From NCBI GenBank assembly GCA_003255025.1, contig QANY01002887.1:186001-250000 (forward strand): a DNA stretch of 64,000 nucleotides, in the 5' to 3' direction. Made by a program: the position numbers and the translations under genes. The stretch is from Datisca glomerata. Lineage: Eukaryota > Streptophyta > Magnoliopsida > Cucurbitales > Datiscaceae. Positions 1-10,647 of the stretch are shown in pieces. The notes beneath the pieces were generated by a model. The model did not search any database. It was not told the origin of the DNA and worked only from the letters and a program-made list of their open reading frames with translations. Position 1 is the stretch's first letter. Each line of letters opens with the position of its first letter.

Positions 1-199
1 AATTGAGGATCCAAGCTGTCATTTTGTAAGGAAGAGGAGGAGTCGATCATGCACTTGCTGGTTCAATATCCTTACACGAGAGCTTTCTGGTTTGCATCAG
101 ACCTGCAGCTAAAAACAGGAAATCTCCAAGGTATTTCTTTCTTCCAGATCTGGAATTTTCTGTTAAATAGCAGCTGTCTCAGTTTTAATAGAAAATAAT

Positions 200-900
200 T
201 CTTAAGGGCATTGGCATATGGTTTTTGGGGTATTCAGAAGTCTAGTAACGAATGCATCTTTAAGGATAATAAACCATCTCCGGAGGATTTAATTGGGAGA
301 TGGAAATTCTCCTTATATGAATATGCTACAACTAAGCAATCAAAAGAAGGAGGTGCTTTTCTCCTAAATCTGTTAAGATTCAACACTGGACAATTTGGGA
401 GATTTTTTTTAGTTTTCTGGATGAGAGGAGCAGAATTAAATGGTGTTCGCCTCGTGCTTCTTGCATTAAATTGATTGTTAACTTCTCTCTAATGACTAAT
501 GTACAGCAAATTATAGGCCGATGGATTTATAGAGGTGATTCAAGAGAGTACTTGAGGGGGGTGGGTCTCTTTGAATCATCAATCCTCTCACCTTGAAGCA
601 TTATGTGCAGCGTTGAAAGAAGGCATTAGAGCGATGAAAGAGTTATTTCTGCTCAATTTGGAAATTGAATTCTCTTATTTGGATATCTGAAAATTATTTA
701 GATTTGATGTGGTAGATTGTATCTATGTGAAGGAGGTCTTTAAAGAATTGTATAACTGTATTTCGGTAAAATTTATTCAGGTGGAAGAGTCTATTAACTT
801 GACTACAAAATGTATTGCAAAGAGGGCTTTTCTCCCAGTTTTTTGTGGTGATTTTGGCTCCGTTCCCCTTCCTGGCTGGAAGAGGTGATGGAAGCTGATG
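200..900 (+). mobile_element. LINE remnant, 3' end (zf-RVT tail and RNase H)
   Basis: The plus-strand translation from about 211 begins with a WGI-type stretch followed by a FKD motif, as at the end of the zinc-finger/reverse-transcriptase tail of plant L1-like LINEs. From about 560 to 870 a second stretch (LEALCAALKEGIRA, then an acidic ELYN segment) resembles the C-terminal half of the plant LINE RNase H domain. Several stops and frame changes separate the pieces, so this is a decayed fragment and not a gene. The family assignment rests on motif resemblance only. Confidence 0.55.
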
Positions 901-1540
901 TTGTATCTTCTTAAGTTTCAATGAAATGTTTCACTTTTTTGTTAAAGAAAATTAGAATTGACCCTCGATTAATCAATTGGAATTGGCTATATGTGTCAAT
1001 GGAATCGCAAAATAGGCTATGGTTCGGGTGGGTCATGTTATGCTGCGTTAGATCACCACTCATATAACCACAAAGGGGTTAGCGATCATTAATCTTTTAA
1101 TATAAAACTAGTTAGATCAGATATGATCCATTTAGATCTGATTAAACGGTTAGATCTAATCCAACTCCACATTTTATCGTTGTTTTGCAGAAGGTACCAT
1201 ATGGTTCGAGTGGGTCATGATGTGTTAGATCACCATTCATAGAACTACAAAGGGCTAAATGCTCATTAATATTTTAATATAGCAGTTGAGTCATAACTAA
1301 TACATCTAGATTTGTAAGATCTGACCGAACTCTACCTCTGCAGTTGCTTTGCTAAGGCCCGCTTCCGTCATTTAGACCCTGTACCGGTACAAAGGCTCAT
1401 GCTACGGGGAGCCCCAGCGCGGAGCCGCGATCCGCCATGCTCATGCTGGTGGGTTTTAATTTACCTATATTAGTTTTTCTTAATTTACCTCTATGGAAAA
1501 ATACGTTACTCTACTTGTTTCCCCTGATCCTTAAAAAGCC
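901..1540. other. Intergenic DNA with a diverged direct repeat, upstream of the PPR gene
   Basis: Two related blocks, about 1017-1140 and 1198-1320, share the order GGTTCGxGTGGGTCATG, TTAGATCACCA, CTACAAAGGG, CTCATTAAT and a later TAGATCTGA-type tract, offset by about 180 bases. This is an old direct duplication. A short GC-rich stretch lies at 1370-1450. No coding sequence is seen. The last part presumably holds the promoter and 5' UTR of the downstream gene. Confidence 0.45.
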
Positions 1541-3454
1541 ATGAAAGCCACCTCAAAGGTGATATGCGCGACTCTGCCATGGCCATCACGTTGGCGTTCT
1601 CTCTCGACCTTTCCTCATTGTACTGCTCCAGCCTCGTCATCCTTTTTAGTTGGTCAATTCACCAAATATTGCTACCAGAGAGACCTTCCTAGAGCTATGG
1701 AAGCCATGGAAGCTATGGAGAATCACCGTCTTTGGGCTGATTCTATCATCTATTCAGAGCTCATCAAGTGCTGCTTGGCTCGTGACGCTGTCAAACAAGG
1801 TAGACTCGTTCACAAGCATGTCTTTTCAAATGGGCACGAGCCGAAAACATTCTTGATCAACATTTTCCTCAATATGTACGTGAAATTCAACCTCTTGAAT
1901 GAAGCAGAGAATCTGTTCGACGAAATGCCTGAGAGGAACGTTGTTTCATGGACGACAATGATATCTGCTTACTCGAATTCTAAGCTTTATGAAAAAGCTA
2001 TGGAGTTTCTCGTAATGATGCTCAGAGAGGGTGTGAGACCAAATATGTTCACTTACTCATCTATTTTGAGAGCTTGTGATAGCTTATATAACCTCAGGCA
2101 GCTCCATGCTAGCATTATAAAGGTGGGGTTAGAGTCCGATGTCTTTGTTAGGAGTTCTCTCATCGATATTTACTCGAAATTGGGTAAACTGCAAGACGCG
2201 TTAACTGTTTTCAATGAGATGGCGACTATAGATTCGGTTGTTTGGAACTCGATCATAGGCGGGTTTGCTCAGAACAGTGATGGGGATGAAGCTTTGGATC
2301 TATACAAGAGCATGAGGCGAGCTGGTTTTCCAGCCGATCAGTGTACATTAACGAGTGTTCTACGGGCGTGCACGGGTTTAGGACTATTAGAATTAGGCAG
2401 ACAAATCCATGTTCATGTACTGAAGTTTGATCAGGATTTGATCCTTAATAATGCACTTCTGGATATGTATTGCAAGTGTGGCAGTCTAGAAGATGCAGAC
2501 TCTGTTTTTGCTAAAATGGTAGATAAGGATGTAATCTCTTGGAGCACCATGATTGCAGGGTTAGCTCAAAATGGGTTGAGTAAAGAGGCGCTAAAATTGT
2601 TCGAGTTGATGAAGGTTTCGGGGACAAAACCAAACTATATCACATTACTTGGGGTTCTTTTTGCTTGTAGCCACGCTGGGCTCGTAGAAACAGGATGGCA
2701 CTATTTTAAACATATGAAGGAGCTTTTTGGGATTGATCCTGGAAGGGAACACTATGGTTGTATAATTGATCTTCTTGGAAGAGCTGGAAAGTTTAACGAA
2801 GCTGTTGGATTAATCCGTGAAATGAAATGTGAACCAGACGCAGTAACGTGGCGAGCTTTGCTCGGTGCTTGTAGGGTTCACCGGAATGTCGATCTAGCTA
2901 TATGCGCTGCCAAAGAGATTCTAAAACTGGACCCTTTAGATGCAGGAACATACATATTGTTATCCAATATTTATGCAAATTCTCAAAAGTGGGAAGATGC
3001 AGCAGAAGTAAGGAGGAATATGAGACTCAAGGGTGTCAAGAAAGAACCCGGGTGTAGCTGGATTGAAGTGGATAAACAGATACACGCTTTCATTCTTGGA
3101 GACAATTCACATCCACAAATAAACGAGATTAACATTAGGCTAAGCCGGTTGATTAGTAGATTAATGGGGTTGGGTTATGTTCCAGATACAAATTTTGTTC
3201 TCCAGGATCTTGAGGGGGAACAAATGGAAGACTCACTTTGGTACCATAGTGAGAAGTTAGCTATTATTTTTGGTATGATGAGGTTGCCAAAGGAGAAGAC
3301 TATTAGGATAAGGAAAAACCTCAGGATCTGTGGGGATTGCCATGTCTTTGCAAAACTTTTAGCCAAAGTTGAGAATCGGATAATTGTTATCAGAGATCCG
3401 ATCCGATACCATCATTTTCTGAATGGCGTGTGCTCTTGCGGGGATTATTGGTAA
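1541..3454 (+). CDS. REME1: DYW-class pentatricopeptide repeat protein, REME1-like organelle RNA editing factor
   Basis: Intronless 637-residue PLS-class PPR protein, as usual for this family. PPR repeats occupy about residues 65-440, followed by E/E+ motifs and a DYW deaminase-like domain. The PG box (KEPGCSW) is at 501-507. The cytidine-deaminase-like zinc site is complete: HSE at 569-571 and CGDCH at 597-601. A second site includes C631 and C633, and the protein ends in DYW. Such proteins bind organellar transcripts and promote site-specific C-to-U editing. From memory of the Arabidopsis protein, sequence and length fit REME1 (At2g03880), a mitochondrial editing factor. The basic, serine-rich N-terminus fits an organellar presequence. 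The first ATG at 1541 was used; an internal start near residue 53 would remove the presequence. The gene is tail-to-tail with the aminoacylase gene. Orthology needs a tree, but the PPR-DYW call is firm. Confidence 0.93.
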   Translation: MKATSKVICATLPWPSRWRSLSTFPHCTAPASSSFLVGQFTKYCYQRDLPRAMEAMEAMENHRLWADSIIYSELIKCCLARDAVKQGRLVHKHVFSNGHEPKTFLINIFLNMYVKFNLLNEAENLFDEMPERNVVSWTTMISAYSNSKLYEKAMEFLVMMLREGVRPNMFTYSSILRACDSLYNLRQLHASIIKVGLESDVFVRSSLIDIYSKLGKLQDALTVFNEMATIDSVVWNSIIGGFAQNSDGDEALDLYKSMRRAGFPADQCTLTSVLRACTGLGLLELGRQIHVHVLKFDQDLILNNALLDMYCKCGSLEDADSVFAKMVDKDVISWSTMIAGLAQNGLSKEALKLFELMKVSGTKPNYITLLGVLFACSHAGLVETGWHYFKHMKELFGIDPGREHYGCIIDLLGRAGKFNEAVGLIREMKCEPDAVTWRALLGACRVHRNVDLAICAAKEILKLDPLDAGTYILLSNIYANSQKWEDAAEVRRNMRLKGVKKEPGCSWIEVDKQIHAFILGDNSHPQINEINIRLSRLISRLMGLGYVPDTNFVLQDLEGEQMEDSLWYHSEKLAIIFGMMRLPKEKTIRIRKNLRICGDCHVFAKLLAKVENRIIVIRDPIRYHHFLNGVCSCGDYW

Positions 3455-4056
3455 GCACGTTTGGAGATTATTGTTAAGCATGATCGGAAGCTAGTGGCCC
3501 TTTTCTGCGTGCGCTCGCTCAGAATCAACACACTGGAAGCAAAAGAAAAGGAGAATACTGCTGTACAGGCCCAACTGCATTGGTTAAATTGTCATTGGAG
3601 ATTACTAGCTGCAACAGTCTAACTTGTGAGCTTACAATGTGCCAACAAGGTTGTGAGTGGAAGTAGAGAAAAAAGGTATAAGAACATGGGAAACTTTGAA
3701 AGCATGGGCTAGCTTCTTCCCATTTAGTCATTTATGACCATCCAAGCTGCATACATTCTTCTGTCACTGTTCTGTTCAACTAAGATTGTATACTAACGGA
3801 CAATGGAAACCTCTTTTAGCTCATACTCGCCATTCTTTTAACCATGGTGCCACAGAACGGTTTGATTTAGAGCAAGAATAATCATATGGGGAGGGAGTCA
3901 AATCCCTTGCCTACCACTTATGTTATACACCTATGGGGCAACTACTAATCTCTAGTGCAAATAATTTACATTATTGCTGAAAATTGGCATCTGACATGCT
4001 CTCTCTCAGTCTTCAGGATCAGAAATTAATGATGCAGCCTTCTTAGTTCTTACAAC
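3455..4056. other. Convergent intergenic spacer (3' UTRs of the PPR and aminoacylase genes)
   Basis: This 600-base spacer separates the stop codons of two convergent genes and should hold both 3' UTRs and polyadenylation signals. A 68-codon minus-strand reading frame at 3525-3731 shows no family resemblance. No repeat or mobile element is evident. Confidence 0.5.
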
Positions 4057-7000
4057 TCACAACTCATCTTTGCTGGTTTCTTGTGTTGCATGCTCCACAT
4101 AAGAAGCATAAGCTTTGATTATGGACTCATATGTATCAATGCCTTTCAAGTACTCTGCTTGGTTCAGAAACTGAAACAACATGTATAAAGATACTTAGAG
4201 ACTGGCTATGAAGCACAAAGTTTGTCATTAACCGCAGATAACACCAACAATTATCAAACATTTCAATGGCAATAGTAGAAAAAAATGTGAATGTCATTAA
4301 AGTGTGACTCGAAAGGAAGTGGTCCTAAGGGCAGTAGCAACTCACAGAAGGCCTTTTAGCTTTTACATTTACTGATAACATTTGGTGGACCACTGTCGAA
4401 ACCAACAAAACCAGGCAAAGCAAAATGCATATGCTCATATCCTTAACCACGTAGTTTAATAAAAAAATGCGAAGTTGGAAATTACACCCTTAAACTTTAC
4501 CTCAAACTTTCAAAATCTCCAATTTAATCTTCAAACTTTTAAATTGCTTCCTAGGAGTTTGGTTTAGGTGTTAATGTTTGGCTTCACCTAGGTAGCGATT
4601 GGGCCAATTTAATAAAGTTTGTGGAGTAACTCGAACATTTTTTAAGGTATGAGAGTCTTTTTGCTAGTAAGGTAGTTGGAAGTTGTATTTTGCATAATAC
4701 CCTTAAAGAGATCACTTTATCTGACAAACGGATCTGTATATCAACAATCCCCAGCAGCGTAGGCACCATGCCATGACATGCTGAACTAATAAATAACCTC
4801 CTATCACAAAGGTTTTCCTTTTCCCCATCATTTGATAAATTACAGAGAATGTATCACATATATCAATAATACTCAAATTTACAAATGCCCTGGATCAATA
4901 CAGACAATATCAACCATTTCCCTAATTTCTTAAAAGGCCTCCCTCTTATTAGTATGATTGCATACACACGTTTTTTATGGACACGATAAAGATCCCAAAA
5001 GAACTGTTCAAATGGCATCCAATGATACCAGTAAAGATGCAAATACACAAGTCAGTCACGTACAGTTTGAATGGTAAATAGTAAATAGAATTAGATTCTT
5101 ACCTCATTGTGGTCATGGAGGAGAATAGGAGTATTAGCCATAGGAGAGAAGCCAATTGCAGGCAAACCCTGTACCCGAAAGTAGCGAGCATCAGTTGAAG
5201 CAGGAAAGATCTCTGGCTTACCAAGTTTCCCCTTCGCATTTGTAACAGCTCTTTCTAGCAGACTCCACCAAGGGTTAGAACTGTCAGTTGCAGTAAGAAA
5301 TGGCTGCCCAAACTTGTCATGAACAGAGACCCTCTGCTTAAACTGCAAAACAGCATACATAGCAGACAACAAATTTTTAAACACAATACAACTCCAAAAT
5401 TCCTCCAACCAATAACCATCTTCTAGCTACAACTGGAAATAAGCATGCTTTCAGCATTTGGAAAAAGTAAATAAACCCTTATAATTTTGAGACTCCAAGC
5501 AATGGAAGGTTGAAGCCACCAAGAGTTCGGGCCACTGAACAAGTTATGTTTTTATGATCAAAGAGAATAGTTTTGTCTTAGTTCTCGGACTCTAGACTAG
5601 ACTAGAGTCTGTGTTGTAGTAACTAACATTTACGATACCTATCTTCAGAATTCTATACCTTCTTCTATGCAGAATTCTGAATGCTTTGACCACCAAACAA
5701 AAGTCTCAATTAGAGAACTAGTACCTCAAATGTCATGTTACGAGATGCAGGGGCCCATTCCTCAGCAATCCGTCTCTCAAGAGATATGGGATCTGCAGTT
5801 GGTGGAATCCGGATATCAAAACCTGCTTCAGCTTCAGATGGCTGCAAATTCATCACAAAGCCCTGGTAGACACAGATACATAGAGTTAATTTTCAACGGA
5901 ATACAGATGGCTGCAAATTCTTCACAAAGCCCTGGTAGACAGATACATAGAGTTAATTTTCAATGGAAGACAGATGGCTGCAAATTCACAAAGCCCTGAT
6001 GGACACAGATACATAGAGTTAATTTTCAACGGAATATGTCATCCAAGAATGAAGATGACAAGAACGTTTGCCTTTTTCTATTTCTTTTACTCTTTTTTTT
6101 TTTTTTTTTTTTNNNNNNNNNNNNNNNNNNNNNNNNNNNNNNNNNNNNNNNNNGGGGGGCTCTAAGTAATAACATTACATTTGACACAGAATTTCAACAA
6201 AAATATAGTTGGAACTTTGACTGGATTAGATGCCACATCATTCTTATTGCAATTCCTCATATTCTAGAAGTGTGTAAATGGAAACTTCCTGTCAAGCTGC
6301 CATTCGATTTTAATCTTGCTTGATCCATAAAACAAGAGAGATATAAACTACATCTTATTCAAAAGCATCCACAAATCATAAAATCTTTGCAAGGAAGTCA
6401 GACATAGGGGACCGACTATTAATCTACGCAGTAGCGAGCTCTCCAAATGCTAATTGCTAAGTGAACAACATGGAAGGAAACTCATAGTTGGCAGAAATTA
6501 CATCCTCCATAAACCCGTGAAAGTAAATAATGTCTAGGAGTCGAACTCACAGTCGGAGACGGCGTGCCAGCTTTCAAGAAGACCATATTAACTGAGATGG
6601 CATCTCCTTCATCCTTCAAACCGGCTTTCACCGAATCGAACTGTGAAGCGCGGAACCTCCTCACACTTTCAATGCTTTTGAACAGATTCTCCATGGCAGT
6701 GTTGTCATATAGCTTTGCGCCATGCCCCGGTGCACCTATTGCCTTAATTACCATCCACCAGGGGCTCCTCTCAGCATAAAATGCCCTGTAATTCTCATCG
6801 GGCGAAGCCAACCCTGATTTTATAAGGAAACATATTTCAGCGACTAAAACACTTCTAAGAATTCAGAGCTAAAACCTTTAGGAAACATATAAGAATCAAT
6901 CATAACCTTCATCGAGTACAACACCCACATTCAATTTCTTAAAGATATCAGATTCAGCAAATTTCTCGGCTCCATCGTGGCCGCCGATCTCCTCGTCTGG

Positions 7001-7522
7001 AACAAAAGACAAGTAGACAGAGCGAACAGGCTGGAATCCAGAAGCCTTCAAGCGGCGAATCGCCTCGAGATACTGCAAGCCAACGCACTTCATATCCTGG
7101 GAACCTCTGGCGTATATGTTGCCCTGCGAATCGAGGTGGGCTTCGAAGGGATGGTGGACCCACTTATGGTGCTCGGCGGGGACGACGTCAGTGTGGGAGT
7201 TAAGAAGGATGGCGGGGAGTTCGGGGTCGGAGCCAGGCCATTTGAGGAGGATGAGGGGCTTGTCCTTGACGAATTCGAGAATCTGGGATTCAAGAGAGAT
7301 GGATTTGGCTTGAGAGAGGATGAAATCGACAGCTTCATTGTATTGGGGATTAGGGTGGGCAGTGTTGATTTGGAGGTATTGTTGGAACCTCGATATGATT
7401 GGTGATGATGATAATGGATTTTCTTCGGCAGTGGATAATGATAGTGGAAGCAGTAACAGAGAAATGGAGCAGAGAAAGAGAACGTTGAAGCTATGATCGA
7501 TGCTTCTGCTACTGACCTCCAT
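4057..7522 (-). CDS. ACY1: Aminoacylase-1 (M20 family), ER-retained; five exons
   Basis: Exons read on the minus strand are 7522-6907, 6813-6551, 5862-5725, 5342-5103 and 4170-4057. All introns are GT-AG, the phases match, and the product is 456 residues, near the plant aminoacylase-1 length. The enzyme hydrolyses N-acyl-L-amino acids to an amino acid and a carboxylate. M20 metal and catalytic motifs are visible: NSHTD with H110 and D112, RGSQDMK with D143, the paired glutamates of PDEEIGG (E177/E178), DEG near 204-206, and LLHDH with H415/H417. An N-terminal hydrophobic stretch (about 13-30) looks like a signal peptide, and the protein ends in KDEL (453-456), so ER-lumen residence is inferred. 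Intron 2 holds a tandem duplication of the exon-3 edge and an N gap. ATG 7522 is the only start that keeps the signal peptide. Confidence 0.93.
5835..6037. repeat. Three-copy tandem duplication across the intron 2/exon 3 junction of ACY1
   Basis: Units start at 5835, 5904 and 5971 (periods 69 and 67 bases), each beginning CAGATGGCTGCAAATTC. On the minus strand each unit carries the first bases of exon 3 together with its acceptor side, so the two intronic copies are partial exon-3 copies with their own CAG-GGCTTTGTG-like junctions. Only the copy nearest the gene body (acceptor next to 5862) continues into the full exon with the expected M20 sequence. Confidence 0.9.
6113..6153. other. Assembly gap (41 N) in ACY1 intron 2
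   Basis: A run of unspecified bases flanked by poly-T on the left and G6 on the right. It lies within intron 2 of the aminoacylase gene, so it does not affect the coding model. Confidence 0.99.
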
Positions 7523-9239
7523 TTCTTCCTAGTTGACTTGTGCCTAGCGACTAGCGAGTGAGTGGTGCAGGAGACTAATCTAATAGAAAAATTCTGTTAC
7601 ACATCAAAATTCTATCGTGAAGAGTTTCTTTCTTCAATTTCATTTAGAAATTATTATTATTATTATTTTTTTTATTTCAGAGTGTAAAGCAAAACTATAT
7701 GTAAAATTTATATTCTTACGTTTATAATGAGTTTATAATGAGTCACTCACTAATTTTATATTCTTAATTTCTAATGAGTCACTACATAATCAATTTTATA
7801 TAGAATGTGCAATGCACATTTATTAGTAAAACGTTTACTGTTATTTAACTAGTAATATTAAAAATTCATTGATATTAAGATTCTAATTCATAGATATTAA
7901 AAATTAGTATATTATATACCACTTTAGCGAATAAAGAAAATAAATATATTTAAGTTGTTTGCTATATAGTTGGTGAATCAACAAAAAAAATTACTAGACT
8001 AGCGTAACACATGTACGTTTTTACTGGTGTCTAAAAAGTTGAAAAAAATCTAAACATCAATAGTAATATGGAGTTGTAGAATTCATAAATATGTCGGATT
8101 TGGTTCAAGTATATATAGTTTCTTCAAATAGGAGTACTTTTTCATGATATATTTTAATGACTAAAATTTCGTTTAATTTATTTTTTACATTTTTACATGT
8201 GTCTTATTTTCATTTCACACATTTTAAGATATCTTATATCCATAAATTTAAGTTGTACAATTGAATTAATGTTCAAAATAACTATGACAAACGAGGAAAG
8301 TAACTAAAACAAAAATTTTATAAAGTGTTACTGAATAATTATTCAAGGTATACATAATTTAAAAATATTTAATTAATGACTATTTAAGAATTTATAAAAT
8401 AGTTTAGACAATATTGTCCAAATGTTAAATGTTTCAATAATCATTTAGTTTAAAATTATTAATATCTGGTCTTACCATTTTATCATTTAATTATGAAAAA
8501 AACAATAATTGGATTACAAGTGATTAATTATTATACTAAATGATAAAATATTGTTTTATCATCTAGCATATGAATTACAAGAAAACAAACCTTCAAATTA
8601 AAAGACATTCACCATCGAGCACCATATTAGGTTAAAAATCATTAATATTACTATCCAATACATCAAGTGTTTACTAGGCAAGTCAAATGTTGGAACAATT
8701 TGATTAATAATCAATTTGATTAGCTAAGTGATATGTCAGATTATTTATTGGTCTAAATTAACCCAATGAATAATTGACACATTACCAAACTACATACCAT
8801 GATATCACTTATTTTTATTTTGTGGTCACAGGAAAAGATAAAGAAGCAACTATAACCGAACAAAATTAATATGAGCAATATCCACCTGAAATAGATGTAA
8901 CATTCTAGAGGAGGATAATAAATCTCATGGAGCTTAACTCTAAAAGCGACCCCCAAATTCGCTAAGAAATTTGCGCAATAGTTACCCTTCATGTGTGCTT
9001 AATAACACAATTCTAGCAACGAATGAAGACTGATAACTAACTAGTCAAATAAGGAAGATGTTGCCTTCCTTCTTTCTAAAGAAGGGAGAGGTTGCCTTCC
9101 TCTTTCTGATTAGAAAGAGGTTGTCATTGTTTTTTCTTTTTTCTAGGTTTTCTGTAGTCTTTTTGCTTTGTTTCTCTCTTCCTATTCGATTTGGGGTGTC
9201 TAATGATTGCAGACGAAATAAACATGAGGCGTATTGACC
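7523..9239. other. AT-rich intergenic DNA
   Basis: About 1.7 kb between the aminoacylase start and a LINE relic. The first few hundred bases should contain the ACY1 promoter and 5' leader on the minus strand. The rest is strongly AT-rich, with short repeats such as TTTATAATGAG near 7720-7745 and no reading frame with recognisable content. No RNA gene was seen. Confidence 0.5.
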
Positions 9240-9289
9240 CCAACTCATGAGGAAATTGGAATCTCATAGTGGAAGAGGTTGAGGAAATT

Positions 9290-10640
9290 TTTTTCGTGAG
9301 AAGATACGTTTATTGATCGATAATTGCGGTCTAAGTATCCTTGGTAGACTTTAGGCCTCAAGAAAATATAATTTGATCGATTTAAGGAAAACGCTCATTA
9401 TGGCTTGGAATATTGATGATGATACTCGATTTGTGAAAGTTGACAGAGATAAATTTCAGATCTTTTTTCAAAAGGAGAACATATTGAGATTCATTGTGAT
9501 CCTTGGCTTTTCGAGGAACAACTGTTTGTGGTTAAACAATGGTCTCATGGATTGAGTTTTAAGTCTGATATATTTTTACGTGATAGTTTTTAGATCCAAC
9601 TCCATCAACTCCCATTTGAATGCCAACAATTTTTCATTGGTACGATGCTTGGAAGGAAGTTAGGTAAGGTTAAAAATACTGATGAAAGCTTTTCCAAGAA
9701 CGAGTTTGAATTAAAAAGATTTATTAGAGTTAAGGTTGAGATCAACGTTGCTAAGCCTCTTTTAAGAGGATCCGTTATTAACTTTGACGGACAGAGGAAG
9801 TAGTGCCAGTTTAAGTATGAGAGACTTCTGAGATTTTACTGATATTATGGTAGAATTGTTCATACGAAGGATGTCTGTGTGGAAAAGGTAAATGCCATGA
9901 AGGATGGGAGAATGGAAGGTATTTAGGACGATAATATTCGTGTCCTTTCTTTTAACATATGGAAAAATTATTCGTCTGGTTTCAATGGACGAGGCACTTG
10001 TCGATTTCGTGGCAGATGAGGTGGATGAAAGGTGAACAGTATCTCTAGTTACTGGAGTAGCGAGACTTCATACAAATCTGACAGATTTGCGAGATGGGAT
10101 GAAGATGATGGCCAGATCCGGTGAAGGGTTAACAGTTCCGACGAGAAAAACCCAGATCGGAGGGGATCTCAATATCATGCCTTGTTTTGCTCGAAAGGAA
10201 CCTTAAATCAGATTTTTTGGGCCAATCTCATGCTAGTCACCATGAGCTACCAAAATCTGGGGTACCGGATATTAGGATAGGTGAAGGGGATGAAGGTTGC
10301 TCGGATGGCGTGGTGGATGTCCATATTCTATCGGTAGGTTTGACTACCCAATCTATGCGAGAGCCTCATCGACCAAAGATGGAGCAGCTGGGGAGCCGAT
10401 TACGGAAGCTGAGTATCACGGAGGTTAAGATTTACCCGATTCGATTTCTACAGGTATAAGGGTATCGGATTTGGATGATGGGTGAAGGGTTGAAGATAAC
10501 CCCTTAATTGTATAGGTGATTAATTCGTCTGATTTGAATTTTGAGAAGGAGATCTTACCGGATTTAGTTTCTGCAGGGATTTGGGTCTCGAGTGTGGATG
10601 ATGATATGGGTTTCGAGTGAAGGGTTGAAGATAACCCTTT
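9290..10640 (+). pseudogene. LINE ORF1 relic (DUF4283 and zf-CCHC_4)
   Basis: Fragments in two frames read like the DUF4283 domain (from about 9373), then KVEINVAKPLLRGS and KYERLLRFYxYYGRIVH at about 9720-9870, which is the CCHC_4-type knuckle region of LINE gag-like proteins. Downstream, an imperfect direct repeat (units near 10450 and 10580, each with GAAGGGTTGAAGATAACCC) lies in the low-complexity tail. In-frame stops interrupt the reading. The product would bind the LINE RNA in intact relatives. Confidence 0.6.
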
Positions 10641-10647
10641 TGTTGGG

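Noticed and set aside
3525..3731. 68-codon minus-strand frame between the PPR and aminoacylase genes
   Set aside because: Lies in the expected 3' UTRs, with no domain resemblance.
6896..7405. Plus-strand frames of up to 142 codons opposite ACY1 exon 1
   Set aside because: They are antisense shadows of a conserved M20 exon.
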